32,380 nucleotides of DNA from Lachnospiraceae bacterium (GCA_949383255.1 CASJPF010000040.1:1-32380); one strand, 5' to 3'; positions 1 through 7,601 are shown, counted from the stretch's first letter. A program made the numbers and translations. Notes: generated by a model not told the origin, from the letters alone.

Positions 1-524
1 CCTTAGACCACTGCCGGGAAAACAGCCCCAATAAAGCCTATCATCTGATACAGGCATTCGCTCCCGGTGAGGTTAGTTTTGAGGAAGCGCACCGGATAGG
101 AAAAGAGCTTGCTGACAGGGTTTTAGAGGGAAAATATTCTTACGTTGTGACCACGCACATTGATAAAGGTCATGTCCATAACCATATCATTTTCTGTGCT
201 GCTGACAACATTGAACATGATAAATATCACGACTGTAAACAGAGCTATTACCGAATCAGAAAATTAAGCGACGAGCTGTGCAGCGAGCATAATCTTTCCG
301 TCATTATCCCCGGTGGAGAGCGTGGAAAAAAATATAACGAATGGCAGACAGATAAAAACGGTACGACATGGAAAACACAGATAAGGAAAGACATCAATGC
401 TGCCATAAAATCATCTTCTGCCTACGAAGAATTTCTGCTCCTGATGCGGGCAAAGGGTTATGAGATAAAGGGCGAAACCTTTGGGGAAGATGACCCATAT
501 GCACTAACTTTACAAAAAGCATAG
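1..524 (+). pseudogene. Relaxase (MobA/MobL-type mobilization nuclease), truncated 3' remnant
   Basis: The reading frame is open from the left edge (codons from base 3). It carries the relaxase metal-binding motif HIDKGHVHNHIIF, the three-histidine HxDxxHxHNH signature of plasmid and ICE mobilization nucleases, which nick and carry the transfer strand at oriT. Upstream residues (YHLIQAFAPGEVSFEEAHRIG) match the region that precedes the motif in MobA/VirD2-like Firmicutes relaxases. After the family-typical segment KGETFGED the frame runs into DPYALTLQKA and a stop. In this family the region after GED normally continues (APKYI-like) for well over 100 residues. The end therefore looks like a deletion or rearrangement junction near base 495. 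No accessory mobilization gene, integrase or oriT is visible to the right. The start lies outside the window. Family assignment is confident; loss of function is inferred. Confidence 0.8.
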
Positions 525-625
525 AAGCTGCTGTCGGGTATGTTTGTTTTGCACCATTACATCATTAAAATTTCTAGCAACACTACTGCTTAATACAGAC
601 ATTTATCATTTTTACAAGCAATATT

Positions 626-667
626 AAAGAGCTAAAAACCGTTGATTTGCTTGGTTTTCAGCTCTTT
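626..667. terminator. AT-rich terminator-like hairpin
   Basis: The arms AAAGAGCTAAAAACC and GGTTTTCAGCTCTTT pair over 15 bp with one wobble or mismatch and an 11-nt loop, followed by TAT on the plus strand. The hairpin lies about 100 bp after the relaxase stop and 80 bp from the convergent end of the M56 gene, so it could serve either side. The rest of 525-744 holds no gene I can support. Confidence 0.5.
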
Positions 668-744
668 TATTGTCACTCAAATTCACGAGTGCTTGATTTT
701 TTCTTATGTTTGGGGATACGAGTGTATTTTATTTCAATTTTATT

Positions 745-2082
745 TTAATGAGGGCATTTATCAAATGTTTGAGTTGAAATATGGTCGCCAAATATATTTT
801 TACCACATTTACTGCATCTTTGCCCTGAATAATAATCTACTTTGCAATGACCATCTGAATAAATATAATGTACGGCCTGTGTTCCATTTACATAAGTATG
901 CGTACAGGTATTATATGGCTGTATTCCATTTTCTCCTGCATTATCATAATACACATTGCCGCTTTCATCTACAAAAATTACGTCTTCCTCAGCAGTAATA
1001 TATGTTTCTATCTCATTCAAATATCCATTATTTTGTCCCTGTAGTTGTTCAGCACCCTCAATAAAAAATGATTGTACTTTGTCAGCATCATTATTTACAT
1101 CCAAATATGCCACATCTTTTGACTGATATGCTGCTGCCGTTAGCGAGGAGGCAAAAACTCCTGTTGCAATAAGAATTGTTCCCACCACTTTACTGAGCAA
1201 TCCAAATTTCTTTCTACGCTTCATCATATTCTTGATTCTCTCCTTTAGTTCCTTCTCACCTGCATTCTTCCCAAGACCCATAAAAGGCAATCTTGCACTG
1301 TATTTCCCCTCTGCAAAGTCCACAACCATATTCGCGTAATCCTTAATTTGTTGTGTATTCTTTCCCGCCAAAACTTTTTCGTCACAGTACATTTCTGCGA
1401 CAATACTCCAGCGTTTCCAGAGGTAATAAACGAAAGGATTGTAAAAGTTCAAGAAGACCACTGCGAGCAAGAGTAATCTGACAAGATTATCTTTGACTTT
1501 AATATGTATCAACTCGTGATTCAGTGTGTCTTTCAGTCTATCCTGTGTGAAATCGGTATCTGGCAATATAACATTTCCATTTAGCAATCCTGTTGCAACA
1601 GGCGTACTCAGTCCACGACAACGATAGACTTTTACCTTGACATTGCCACCAAGCATATGAATCATATCTGTCTCCATTTTGCTTGGATTGGAACAGTTCA
1701 ACACTTTTTTATGTTCTTTTTTATAATTTCCCGCCATACAGAATATTAAATATATGCTTATTAAAATCAAAATAAATGTTACAATATATGAAAGTTCATT
1801 GCAAGCAGCTACTCCATTTTTATAAATGAAAATCAAATACCCACTATTGTTAATCTGTCCGCCTTTGCCTTGCAGAAATTTTCCTACTCTAAGCACTTTT
1901 TTCACCCACGCACCATAATCCATACAAAAATATGGAAATGGAATGAGAAATAAAGCAATTGTTATAGTGAGATAAACTTTGTGCCAAACTGTTGGCAAAT
2001 GCCGTTTTGTATACACATATGACAGCATGTAAACAAGAATCACAACACTTCCCGCAAATCCCATTGTATGAAACAGACTCAT
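745..2082 (-). CDS. M56-family (BlaR1/MecR1-like) membrane zinc metallopeptidase
   Basis: This 445-residue protein has N-terminal membrane helices (about 8-25, 35-53 and 97-115), then the M56 zincin core with NHELIH (H189, E190, H193), more membrane helices (about 200-220) and the downstream CDEKVL motif typical of BlaR1/MecR1. A final helix near 298-318 precedes an extracytoplasmic tail of about 125 residues. In this family ligand sensing activates the cytoplasmic zincin, which leads to cleavage of the partner BlaI-type repressor, and that repressor is encoded just upstream. The tail is not a penicillin-binding domain, so the ligand is unknown. It ends in a Cys/His cluster (CSKCG ... H ... 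CPH) resembling a small zinc ribbon. The ATG has no strong Shine-Dalgarno sequence; translation may depend on the upstream cistron. Confidence 0.88.
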   Translation of the reverse strand: MSLFHTMGFAGSVVILVYMLSYVYTKRHLPTVWHKVYLTITIALFLIPFPYFCMDYGAWVKKVLRVGKFLQGKGGQINNSGYLIFIYKNGVAACNELSYIVTFILILISIYLIFCMAGNYKKEHKKVLNCSNPSKMETDMIHMLGGNVKVKVYRCRGLSTPVATGLLNGNVILPDTDFTQDRLKDTLNHELIHIKVKDNLVRLLLLAVVFLNFYNPFVYYLWKRWSIVAEMYCDEKVLAGKNTQQIKDYANMVVDFAEGKYSARLPFMGLGKNAGEKELKERIKNMMKRRKKFGLLSKVVGTILIATGVFASSLTAAAYQSKDVAYLDVNNDADKVQSFFIEGAEQLQGQNNGYLNEIETYITAEEDVIFVDESGNVYYDNAGENGIQPYNTCTHTYVNGTQAVHYIYSDGHCKVDYYSGQRCSKCGKNIFGDHISTQTFDKCPH

Positions 2083-2100
2083 TTCTTCGCTGCTACTAAA

Positions 2101-2110
2101 AGTATATACT
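2101..2110. promoter_or_regulatory. Perfect palindrome AGTATATACT, possible BlaI-type operator
   Basis: This is a 10-bp perfect palindrome in the 132-bp gap between the repressor and the peptidase gene, about 20 bp before the peptidase start. BlaI/MecI repressors bind short AT-rich dyads, so an operator is plausible, but no second copy of the exact sequence occurs at the blaI promoter. The assignment is weak. Confidence 0.25.
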
Positions 2111-2214
2111 AATTCGCTTTTCCTTTCCTAAATTTTTGTTTTGCCCTTGTTTTTAGGACTGAATGATACCTTGGATTTTAGAGTCTATTTGCTCACATTT
2201 CATACTGATTTTAA

Positions 2215-2604
2215 CTATTTAGATTCCTCTTCTATCATTGCTCTGAGATTGTTTGCAACAGTGTCACTAATATTTCTTCCCCCAGTAAGCGCTGACAAAA
2301 AACGAATTACAGAGCCATCATACAATTCATCAAGCAAATACCTTGTCCGCACTTTCTCATACTCTGGAATTGTAAGTGCAGCATAGTACACCTTTTTCCG
2401 TCCGCGCATCTCTGTCCGAATCAACCCTTTGTCAATTAGCCGTCTTAAAAAGGTATTGACTGTCTGTTTTGCCCATACCTTCTCTGTATTGTTGCTCAAA
2501 TATGTCATGAACTCAGAGAACATTTTTCCTGTTCCCTCTTCCCATAGGTAATCCATAATGAGCGCCTCTGAACGTGACATTCCTGTATCTGTTATCTTTG
2601 ACAT
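2215..2604 (-). CDS. BlaI/MecI-family transcriptional repressor
   Basis: The 129-residue length is typical of the family. The N-terminal winged helix (ISRSE-like MSRSEALIMDYLWEEG, then KQTVNTFLRRLIDKGLI and a basic wing RGRKKVYY) matches BlaI/MecI. The C-terminal half (about 75-129) is the helical dimerization part, where these repressors are proteolysed on induction. It precedes the M56 peptidase on the same strand, the usual repressor-sensor pair. The start has a strong GGAGAGGAG ribosome site. No beta-lactamase gene is in the window, so the regulon may be the pair itself plus genes elsewhere. Many anaerobic Clostridia carry such pairs without a resistance gene. Confidence 0.9.
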   Translation of the reverse strand: MSKITDTGMSRSEALIMDYLWEEGTGKMFSEFMTYLSNNTEKVWAKQTVNTFLRRLIDKGLIRTEMRGRKKVYYAALTIPEYEKVRTRYLLDELYDGSVIRFLSALTGGRNISDTVANNLRAMIEEESK

Positions 2605-2655
2605 ATTTTCTACTCCTCTCCTAACTACTCATTTTTGTTGCTTCCTATCCTATAT

Positions 2656-2685
2656 ATATTACTATTATTCCGTCATACTTGTAAA
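2656..2685 (-). promoter_or_regulatory. Promoter of the BlaI-M56 operon
   Basis: On the minus strand TTTACA and TAATAT are separated by 18 bp, about 50 bp upstream of the BlaI start. An imperfect dyad overlaps the spacer and could be the BlaI site. Confidence 0.5.
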
Positions 2686-2713
2686 GCTTTTTTGACAAAT
2701 TTTATTATTTTTC

Positions 2714-2785
2714 GTAACAGTTTAGCCTTTGGCTTCCTGTTACAGGCATCAAGCCATGCATAATCGTTTCACGCGATGGCTTGAT
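2714..2785. repeat. Two adjacent intergenic hairpins
   Basis: GTAACAG...CTGTTAC (2714-2743) encloses a second perfect dyad, AGCC ttt GGCT. It is followed at once by ATCAAGCCAT...ATGGCTTGAT (2748-2785, 10-bp perfect arms). They fill the space between the BlaI promoter and the end of the HIT gene. Neither has a U tract, so they are not clear terminators. Confidence 0.55.
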
Positions 2786-2846
2786 ACATCTCAACCACTA
2801 TGCTATTTGATGGACTTTGCAGCAAATCCAAAGCCCTGTACTGTAA

Positions 2847-3260
2847 CTATTCTTCCACAAAAGATGCTTTTACCTGATCCAACTCTTCGGGTGTCATATC
2901 GCATGGTTTCATCACCAAAGTCTGCCCATCATCCTTGTAGCGTGGGATTAGATGTACATGAAAATGAAATACAGATTGCCCCGCTATTTCATTGTTGTTT
3001 TGAATTACATTAAACCCATCACAGCCAAAGTTCTCTGTCATTTTCACTGCCATATCCCGAGCAAGCACAAGCGCCTTGGAAGCCGTGCTGTCATCAATCT
3101 CATACAGGTTTTTAAAATGTTCCTTGGGAAGAATCAGCGCATGTCCCTTTGTGACAGGGTTTAGGTCAAGTATCACCCGAAAATCCTCATCTTCATACAG
3201 AGTCCTCGATGGTATCATACCGTTTGCTATCTTACAAAATATACAATTTTCGTCCTTCAT
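2847..3260 (-). CDS. HIT-family (histidine triad) nucleotide-binding protein
   Basis: The 137-residue protein has the histidine triad HFHVHL near its C-terminal third and the N-terminal CIFCKIANGMIPS segment typical of the HinT/protein kinase C-interacting branch. These small cytosolic enzymes hydrolyse nucleoside phosphoramidates and related adenylated compounds. I place the start at the ATG giving MKDENCIFCKI because GGAGGG lies 6-7 bases before it; a start 14 codons upstream would add a segment with no family match. It stands alone, with hairpins and repeats on both sides. Family is certain, physiological substrate unknown. Confidence 0.93.
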   Translation of the reverse strand: MKDENCIFCKIANGMIPSRTLYEDEDFRVILDLNPVTKGHALILPKEHFKNLYEIDDSTASKALVLARDMAVKMTENFGCDGFNVIQNNNEIAGQSVFHFHVHLIPRYKDDGQTLVMKPCDMTPEELDQVKASFVEE

Positions 3261-3303
3261 ATGTTTCCCTCCATTCCACAGATCCCAATCCTTTTGATAC
3301 AAG

Positions 3304-3398
3304 ATTATGTGATTACATAGTTATTTAAAAACATTATTAATGGGGACATTCGTGGCACTACCAACACTATTATATGATTACATAGTTATTTAAAAACA
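3304..3398. repeat. 30-bp direct repeat, two copies 65 bp apart
   Basis: Bases 3304-3333 and 3369-3398 are identical except for one position. The second copy contains the last codons and stop of the flavodoxin-SCP2 gene, so the first is a duplicate of that gene end plus its trailer. The 35 bp between the copies contain GGGGACATTCGTGG. Confidence 0.8.
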
Positions 3399-4396
3399 AA
3401 TAATAAGTCCAGTGTCCGCAGCACCTTGAAGTCACCCTTCATTTTCATATCTCCTGACATAAACGCTTTCTGAAAGGTCATACGCCCCTGCACAATCTCA
3501 CTGATAATGTTTGAGGACACTTGCATTTCTACATCAAAACTATCCGTCTCCCCATAGAAACATTCCAACTCCGTATGATTTACCTGAATAATCAGCGGCA
3601 ACTGTACTTCTGGCATATTGAATCGATAGACTGCGCGAAATCCCGGCTGCGGATAGAAATGCATCTTAAATTCCTGCAAAAACAGATTGCTGTCGGGTTC
3701 CTTTACATTCATCAAATCCTTAAACATACTGGCAAGTTCTTGGATATCCTCTTTCTGTTTCTGCACATACAGATCGTCACTGGCAAGCTCCGACAGTTGT
3801 TCTGCCTCCTGCGGAGTCAAATTCAGACTCTGCGTAAATGTAATCTTCTGTTTTACTGCCTGATTGCTGTTTGGAAAAATCGGCATCTTCTGATTGATAG
3901 AGCGATACATATCCTCTGTGCGCTTGTCAATCACTCTCGCGTAGCCCGCATTCTGCTCTAGTTCTGACACATCTGCAACATACCCACAAATTCCGGTAAC
4001 CGGCCGACCGCCAAGAATTTCCCATGCCTCCGTAAGACTTTTTACCGCGTCATGCTCCCCGTAAGTGGTCGCCATAACAACCGGACACATATAGATTCCT
4101 GCAATTTTTTCCTTGTCGCCGTACAGCCAGCAGGCGTCCAGAAACTGCTGCATATAACCGCCAACACCATACCATTCCACCGTCGTTGCAAGGATAATAC
4201 CATCTGCATCTTTCAAGGTCTGCGGCAGCGTGACAATATTATTTTTTAGATCATACAGATCATAGCGCTCCACGCTGACATTCAATTCACGCAACACCTC
4301 TTGTATCTTATTTAACACGTATAATGTTGGGTCTCCAATCAGTCCCCTGCCTCCGTAATAAATGTTAATTTTCACCTTTTTATCAACCTCCTTCAT
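3386..4396 (-). CDS. Flavodoxin-like FMN protein fused to an SCP2 domain
   Basis: Residues from about 8 to 150 form a flavodoxin-like fold of the multimeric flavodoxin/NADPH-dependent FMN reductase type (KINIYYGGRG, later LATTVEWYGVGGYMQQFLD), expected to bind FMN. The last 110 residues resemble an SCP2 sterol carrier domain (QGRMTFQKAFMSGDMKMKG), a hydrophobic-ligand fold. I know of no defined reaction for this pairing; the protein may act on a hydrophobic substrate. The ATG overlaps the stop of the rhomboid gene (ATGA), implying translational coupling. AGGAGG lies just inside that ATG, so initiation at a GTG seven codons later (base 4375) is possible. The 3' end lies in a duplicated 30-bp repeat. 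Confidence 0.8.
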   Translation of the reverse strand: MKEVDKKVKINIYYGGRGLIGDPTLYVLNKIQEVLRELNVSVERYDLYDLKNNIVTLPQTLKDADGIILATTVEWYGVGGYMQQFLDACWLYGDKEKIAGIYMCPVVMATTYGEHDAVKSLTEAWEILGGRPVTGICGYVADVSELEQNAGYARVIDKRTEDMYRSINQKMPIFPNSNQAVKQKITFTQSLNLTPQEAEQLSELASDDLYVQKQKEDIQELASMFKDLMNVKEPDSNLFLQEFKMHFYPQPGFRAVYRFNMPEVQLPLIIQVNHTELECFYGETDSFDVEMQVSSNIISEIVQGRMTFQKAFMSGDMKMKGDFKVLRTLDLLFVFK

Positions 4397-5088
4397 TCTG
4401 TGCGTCTGGTCTGAAATGTTTCTATCACATGCATCACTGACATTATTAGCAGACCGCAAACGAGTCCGCCTACATGCGCCGCATTGTCAACAAGCGCTGC
4501 CCTCGCACCAGAATAAACCATATACACAATTGCAAAAATCATTCTGCCCACAGAAACACTTTCATATGCACTTGGCATTTCCTTGCCATTTTGGTCTAAA
4601 ATATCTATCTGGTCCGATTCATTGCCCGCCCCAAACGCATTATAATGCGTTCTGCGCCTTCTATCACGCGCGACAACAAGGATAAACAACGCCCCAATTA
4701 GACCAAATATCGCTCCGCTTGCACCAACTGCATCATAAATATGTCCTGTCAAAACTGCATACACTATTGAAAATGCCCCTGCACCAATCCCAGACAACAG
4801 ATATAGCACCACAAAACGGAAATGTCCTATTGACTGCTCCACCATCTGTCCCAATCCAACTAGAAAAATCATATTACTGACAATATGTTCTGCATCTGAA
4901 TGAAGAAACATCGCTGTCACAAGCCGATAATATTGTTTCCCGACAAGAACCTTTTCTGCATTTATGCTACCAACATTATACACTACTTCACCGATTTGTG
5001 TACACAAAATATATCCGACAATATTCAGCCCTAATATCACCAATGTCACACAATAATCGCGCCAGTGAACTGTCCTTTCCTGTTCCAT
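4393..5088 (-). CDS. Rhomboid-family intramembrane serine protease
   Basis: The core has about six membrane helices. The catalytic serine is in GASGAIFGL and the catalytic histidine in NAAHVGGL, with HSDAEHIVSNMIFL earlier matching the conserved rhomboid HxxxN region. Rhomboids cleave transmembrane segments of substrate proteins within the bilayer; no substrate is evident here. A hydrophilic insertion of about 35 residues (RDRRRRTHYNAFGAGNESD and on) separates the two catalytic elements and is unusual. I prefer the ATG at 5088, preceded by GGGAAAGG with good spacing; an in-frame ATG at 5112 lies only about 10 nt after the predicted transcription start. It is coupled to the flavodoxin-SCP2 gene. 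Confidence 0.88.
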   Translation of the reverse strand: MEQERTVHWRDYCVTLVILGLNIVGYILCTQIGEVVYNVGSINAEKVLVGKQYYRLVTAMFLHSDAEHIVSNMIFLVGLGQMVEQSIGHFRFVVLYLLSGIGAGAFSIVYAVLTGHIYDAVGASGAIFGLIGALFILVVARDRRRRTHYNAFGAGNESDQIDILDQNGKEMPSAYESVSVGRMIFAIVYMVYSGARAALVDNAAHVGGLVCGLLIMSVMHVIETFQTRRTE

Positions 5089-5128
5089 CACCCACACCTT
5101 TCCCACAACCATTTATCCTACTACTATC

Positions 5129-5157
5129 AGTCTAGCACCATACAAGGCCTTCGTCAA
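5129..5157 (-). promoter_or_regulatory. Sigma-A-type promoter of the rhomboid operon
   Basis: On the minus strand TTGACG and TAGACT are separated by 17 bp. The predicted start is near 5122, giving a leader of roughly 33 nt to the ATG at 5088. Confidence 0.6.
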
Positions 5158-5357
5158 CCAAATAGATTTTCGGAGTTTTTTGTATGTCAGTCAACACAAT
5201 GTCGTATGAACAATAAGGAACAGTTCCTAACCATGGAAATAATACGTGCACAATTGCAAACTTTTACTGGTAGACTTTTTATCGGTCAAATGATATACTT
5301 TTTTATAGTTCCACAGGCAAATTCGACATATATACTGAGCGTCAGATAAATCTGCCA

Positions 5358-5401
5358 CTCAGCATAATATGATGCACACAGCCGCCAACAGAATTATGCC
5401 G
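5358..5401 (+). repeat. Left copy of a direct repeat flanking the 5.4-9.3 kb operon
   Basis: The block beginning CTCAgcATAATA and running through GATGCACA...AGCCGC...GAATTATGCCG recurs at 9220-9261. The core 5371-5401 matches 9231-9261 at 26 of 31 positions. The two copies bracket the XRE-to-radical-SAM gene block. Confidence 0.65.
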
Positions 5402-5423
5402 TTGTGTGGCTGTGGCTGGCGCA

Positions 5424-5456
5424 ATACTTACAGCGGATTTTATCTGCTGTAAGTAT
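5424..5456 (+). promoter_or_regulatory. Perfect inverted repeat before the XRE gene
   Basis: ATACTTACAGC and GCTGTAAGTAT are perfect 11-bp arms around an 11-nt spacer, ending 23 bp before the XRE start codon. The position suggests an autoregulatory operator for the XRE protein or a hairpin in its leader. The rest of 5160-5423 contains the direct repeat and no gene. Confidence 0.55.
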
Positions 5457-5479
5457 AACAATGTACAAGGGGGATCGAG

Positions 5480-5926
5480 ATGAAATTAGGAAACAGTTTT
5501 TTTCATGCACGAAAAAAAAGCGGATTGACGCAGGAGGAAGTTGCTCAAAAGCTAGGTGTAAGCAGACAAACCATCTCTAAGTGGGAAACCGACGAGACAC
5601 TTCCAGATATCCGTCAGTCAAAAAAAATGGCAATTCTGTACAACGTATCACTGGATGACCTCATTGAATTTGATGCAGATATCAGAGAAATTGAGCAGGC
5701 AATAGAACGAACGAGTGCAGAAGCAGAGTCAAAAATTGACTGGACAGCCGCATGGGGAAAGAAATACCCTATTTTGCTTCAATACCAAAATGAGGTGAAC
5801 ATACCAAACTATAAAGTTCGTCTGACAGAAATGCTGGACGAACTGAAAAAAGAATATGGATACAATGATCTTGATGCCTTGTTGGTGTTAAAGGATATTC
5901 TGGCTCAAACATGGAAATACGTATGA
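5480..5926 (+). CDS. XRE-family helix-turn-helix transcriptional regulator
   Basis: The 148-residue protein has an N-terminal Cro/CI-type HTH at about residues 7-62 (KKSGLTQEEVAQKLGVSRQT, then ISKWE). The C-terminal part of about 85 residues is charged and of no recognised family. Such regulators commonly control the operon they head. The ribosome site is GGGGGA eight bases before the ATG, and a perfect 22-bp dyad lies just upstream. The stop overlaps the next gene's ATG (ATGA), so the regulator and the transporter are translated together. It probably controls the transporter and the genes behind it. Confidence 0.88.
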   Translation: MKLGNSFFHARKKSGLTQEEVAQKLGVSRQTISKWETDETLPDIRQSKKMAILYNVSLDDLIEFDADIREIEQAIERTSAEAESKIDWTAAWGKKYPILLQYQNEVNIPNYKVRLTEMLDELKKEYGYNDLDALLVLKDILAQTWKYV

Positions 5927-7017
5927 CATTTTTGTATTCCTTTCTGCATCTGTTGGTGGACGGCATCTGCGCATTCGCTATGTTTGGCAAATTCCTGCCA
6001 CTTGGAAATCAAGCTGTAGACTTTCTTCTATATAATTTTTGTGCTTTTGCACTACAGATGCCATTCGGCGCCATATTGGACCTTGCTGAAAAGCAAGAAA
6101 AGTGCCCACACACTACAAAAATCCCTTATTTTGTGGCAATTAGCGGTGTTCTATTCACACTTCTTGGCACGATCACACACCCAGTTGTGCTAGGAATTGG
6201 CAATGCATTATTCCACGTTGGCGGCGGTGTTGGAACAATCCATGAAGATTATACAAAACATTGGCAAGGCAAAGGACTTGGTATCTTTGTTGCTCCCGGA
6301 GCACTCGGCTTATATCTTGGAACACTCGCTACCAAAAATGGAATTGCACAATACTGGCTTTGGGTCGTTAATATTATCATACTGCTCTGCTGTGTTATTG
6401 CAACACGCATTTTACAATCATTTTTTAATCGACAGAACGCCAGCAGCAATATCAATCAAAATCTCTATCCGCCATACAGCACTTGCAAAAACACTCCTGC
6501 GTTTTGTTTGGCACTCTGCTGTCTGCTGGTTGTTATCTTGCGTTCCTATATTGGTATGACTGTTGTGTTTTCATGGAAAACTTCTATATTTAGCGGGCTT
6601 CTTGCCGTACTGTCCATTGTTCTTGGAAAAATGGCTGGCGGCTTTCTAGCCGCGCGCTATGGAATTTTCAAAAGTTCTATTGTGTCCTTGATTTTGGCGG
6701 CAATCGCTTACTTTTGCTCCTCTGCAATGCCATTTGGCATTGCCGCACTGTTTCTATTTAATATGACAATGCCTATCACACTGTATTTGATGATTTGTAA
6801 CTTTCCACAAATGCCAGGTTTTTCCTTTGGTTTTTTAACCTTTGGTCTTTTTCTTGGATTCCTGCCTGCCTATTTGGGCCTTCCTGCTATGGCGAGTGGA
6901 CATCTTATAGGTTGTGTGGGAAGTGTGCTTTCCATGCTCCTTTTATGCACGTGGGCACCCAAAGGAAGAATGTCAACAAAGCTGATGGGTGCCCAGCGCG
7001 GCGAGTACACAAAGTAA
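5923..7017 (+). CDS. MFS-like multi-pass membrane transporter
   Basis: About 364 residues with 10-12 hydrophobic helices and the helix 4-5 segment GNALFHVGGGVGT, which resembles MFS exporters of the fosmidomycin-resistance type. Substrate is unknown. The ATG overlaps the XRE stop; another in-frame ATG four codons earlier (5911) is possible but lacks a better ribosome site. The final residues, about KLMGAQRGEYTK, are encoded by a copy of a dispersed intergenic repeat (see 6985-7036), so the natural C-terminus has probably been replaced or extended by repeat insertion. It is followed by 230 bp occupied by repeats before the next gene. Confidence 0.75.
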   Translation: MTFLYSFLHLLVDGICAFAMFGKFLPLGNQAVDFLLYNFCAFALQMPFGAILDLAEKQEKCPHTTKIPYFVAISGVLFTLLGTITHPVVLGIGNALFHVGGGVGTIHEDYTKHWQGKGLGIFVAPGALGLYLGTLATKNGIAQYWLWVVNIIILLCCVIATRILQSFFNRQNASSNINQNLYPPYSTCKNTPAFCLALCCLLVVILRSYIGMTVVFSWKTSIFSGLLAVLSIVLGKMAGGFLAARYGIFKSSIVSLILAAIAYFCSSAMPFGIAALFLFNMTMPITLYLMICNFPQMPGFSFGFLTFGLFLGFLPAYLGLPAMASGHLIGCVGSVLSMLLLCTWAPKGRMSTKLMGAQRGEYTK

Positions 7018-7036
7018 CCTTTCCCTACTCGATTGC
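6985..7036 (+). repeat. Dispersed CGAGTAGG-type hairpin repeat, copy 1
   Basis: The region matches the reverse complement of 15884-15935 along most of its length: both read ATGGG, then CCAGCG, then a hairpin closing in CCTACTCGATTG or the like. It includes the last codons of the transporter gene. Confidence 0.7.
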
Positions 7037-7065
7037 ACGGAGACGTTCAAAGAAATATGTCACCA

Positions 7066-7229
7066 TAAGGAATTGTAGGAAAATAAGTGATGCAGATTGC
7101 GTAGGATATTTCTTCGAGGAGGTATGTCAAAAAACGTAGGCGCAGCGGGCTGCGGCGAGGCTTTTTGGCATGCATAATCGGAGAAATAGCCAAGTCAAGA
7201 TGCGTCAGTTATTTTTCTACAGTTCCTAA
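7066..7229 (+). repeat. 164-bp imperfect palindromic element
   Basis: The outer arms 7067-7094 and 7201-7228 pair at 23 of 28 positions, the inner arms 7125-7146 and 7149-7170 at 17 of 22, with patchy pairing between them (CTATTTCTCCGA-like). Three of the five outer mismatches are G-U pairs in plus-strand RNA. A 22-bp end sequence (AGGAACTGTAG...) recurs exactly at 21603-21624. No coding gene is visible inside. It lies between two genes of the plus-strand operon. Confidence 0.7.
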
Positions 7230-7247
7230 ATTTATTGGAGGTATCTT

Positions 7248-7601
7248 TTGACAGTCTGGCTTCTTAAAATGTTTAGCATTGCCCTAATATTCACACTCAT
7301 TACAGAACTGACAACAGCACTTTTTCTCGGAATCCGTTGCCATAAAGTTTTGCTGTTGATATTATTGGTCAATGTACTTACAAATCCGCCCGCCGTGCTA
7401 CTGCATTGGCTATGTAGTTTTTATCTGCCCCATATTACAGACATTGCACTTCAACTTGGAATAGAGCTTCTTGTAATCTTTACAGAAGCACTCATTTATT
7501 CTAGTTTTTCTGTGAAAAAAGACTGGAAGATTACACACCCAATATTATTTTCTGTAATTGCAAATATATGTTCGTGGAGCGTTGGATTTTTTATTTTCTA
7601 A
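7248..7601 (+). CDS. Small four-helix integral membrane protein, unknown function
   Basis: I do not recognise this 117-residue protein. It is almost entirely hydrophobic, with predicted membrane segments at about 7-27, 32-50, 58-85 and 97-117 and a short basic loop, SVKKDW. The start is a TTG placed by a strong GGAGG site seven bases upstream; there is no nearby ATG. It sits 91 bp before the gene for an exported SH3-like protein and after the 164-bp palindrome, all on the plus strand. A partner or accessory role for its neighbours is possible but cannot be read from the sequence. Confidence 0.65.
   Translation: MTVWLLKMFSIALIFTLITELTTALFLGIRCHKVLLLILLVNVLTNPPAVLLHWLCSFYLPHITDIALQLGIELLVIFTEALIYSSFSVKKDWKITHPILFSVIANICSWSVGFFIF

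Noticed and set aside
642..998. Plus-strand open frame of 118 codons opposite the M56 gene
   Set aside because: It is the complement of a well-supported gene, has atypical composition and matches no family. The same reasoning excludes the other long antisense frames over real genes (for example 18742-19725, 28186-28587 and 31116-31505).
5330..5479. Riboswitch before the XRE operon
   Set aside because: Several stems are present, but no known aptamer core is recognisable; the perfect dyad fits an operator better.
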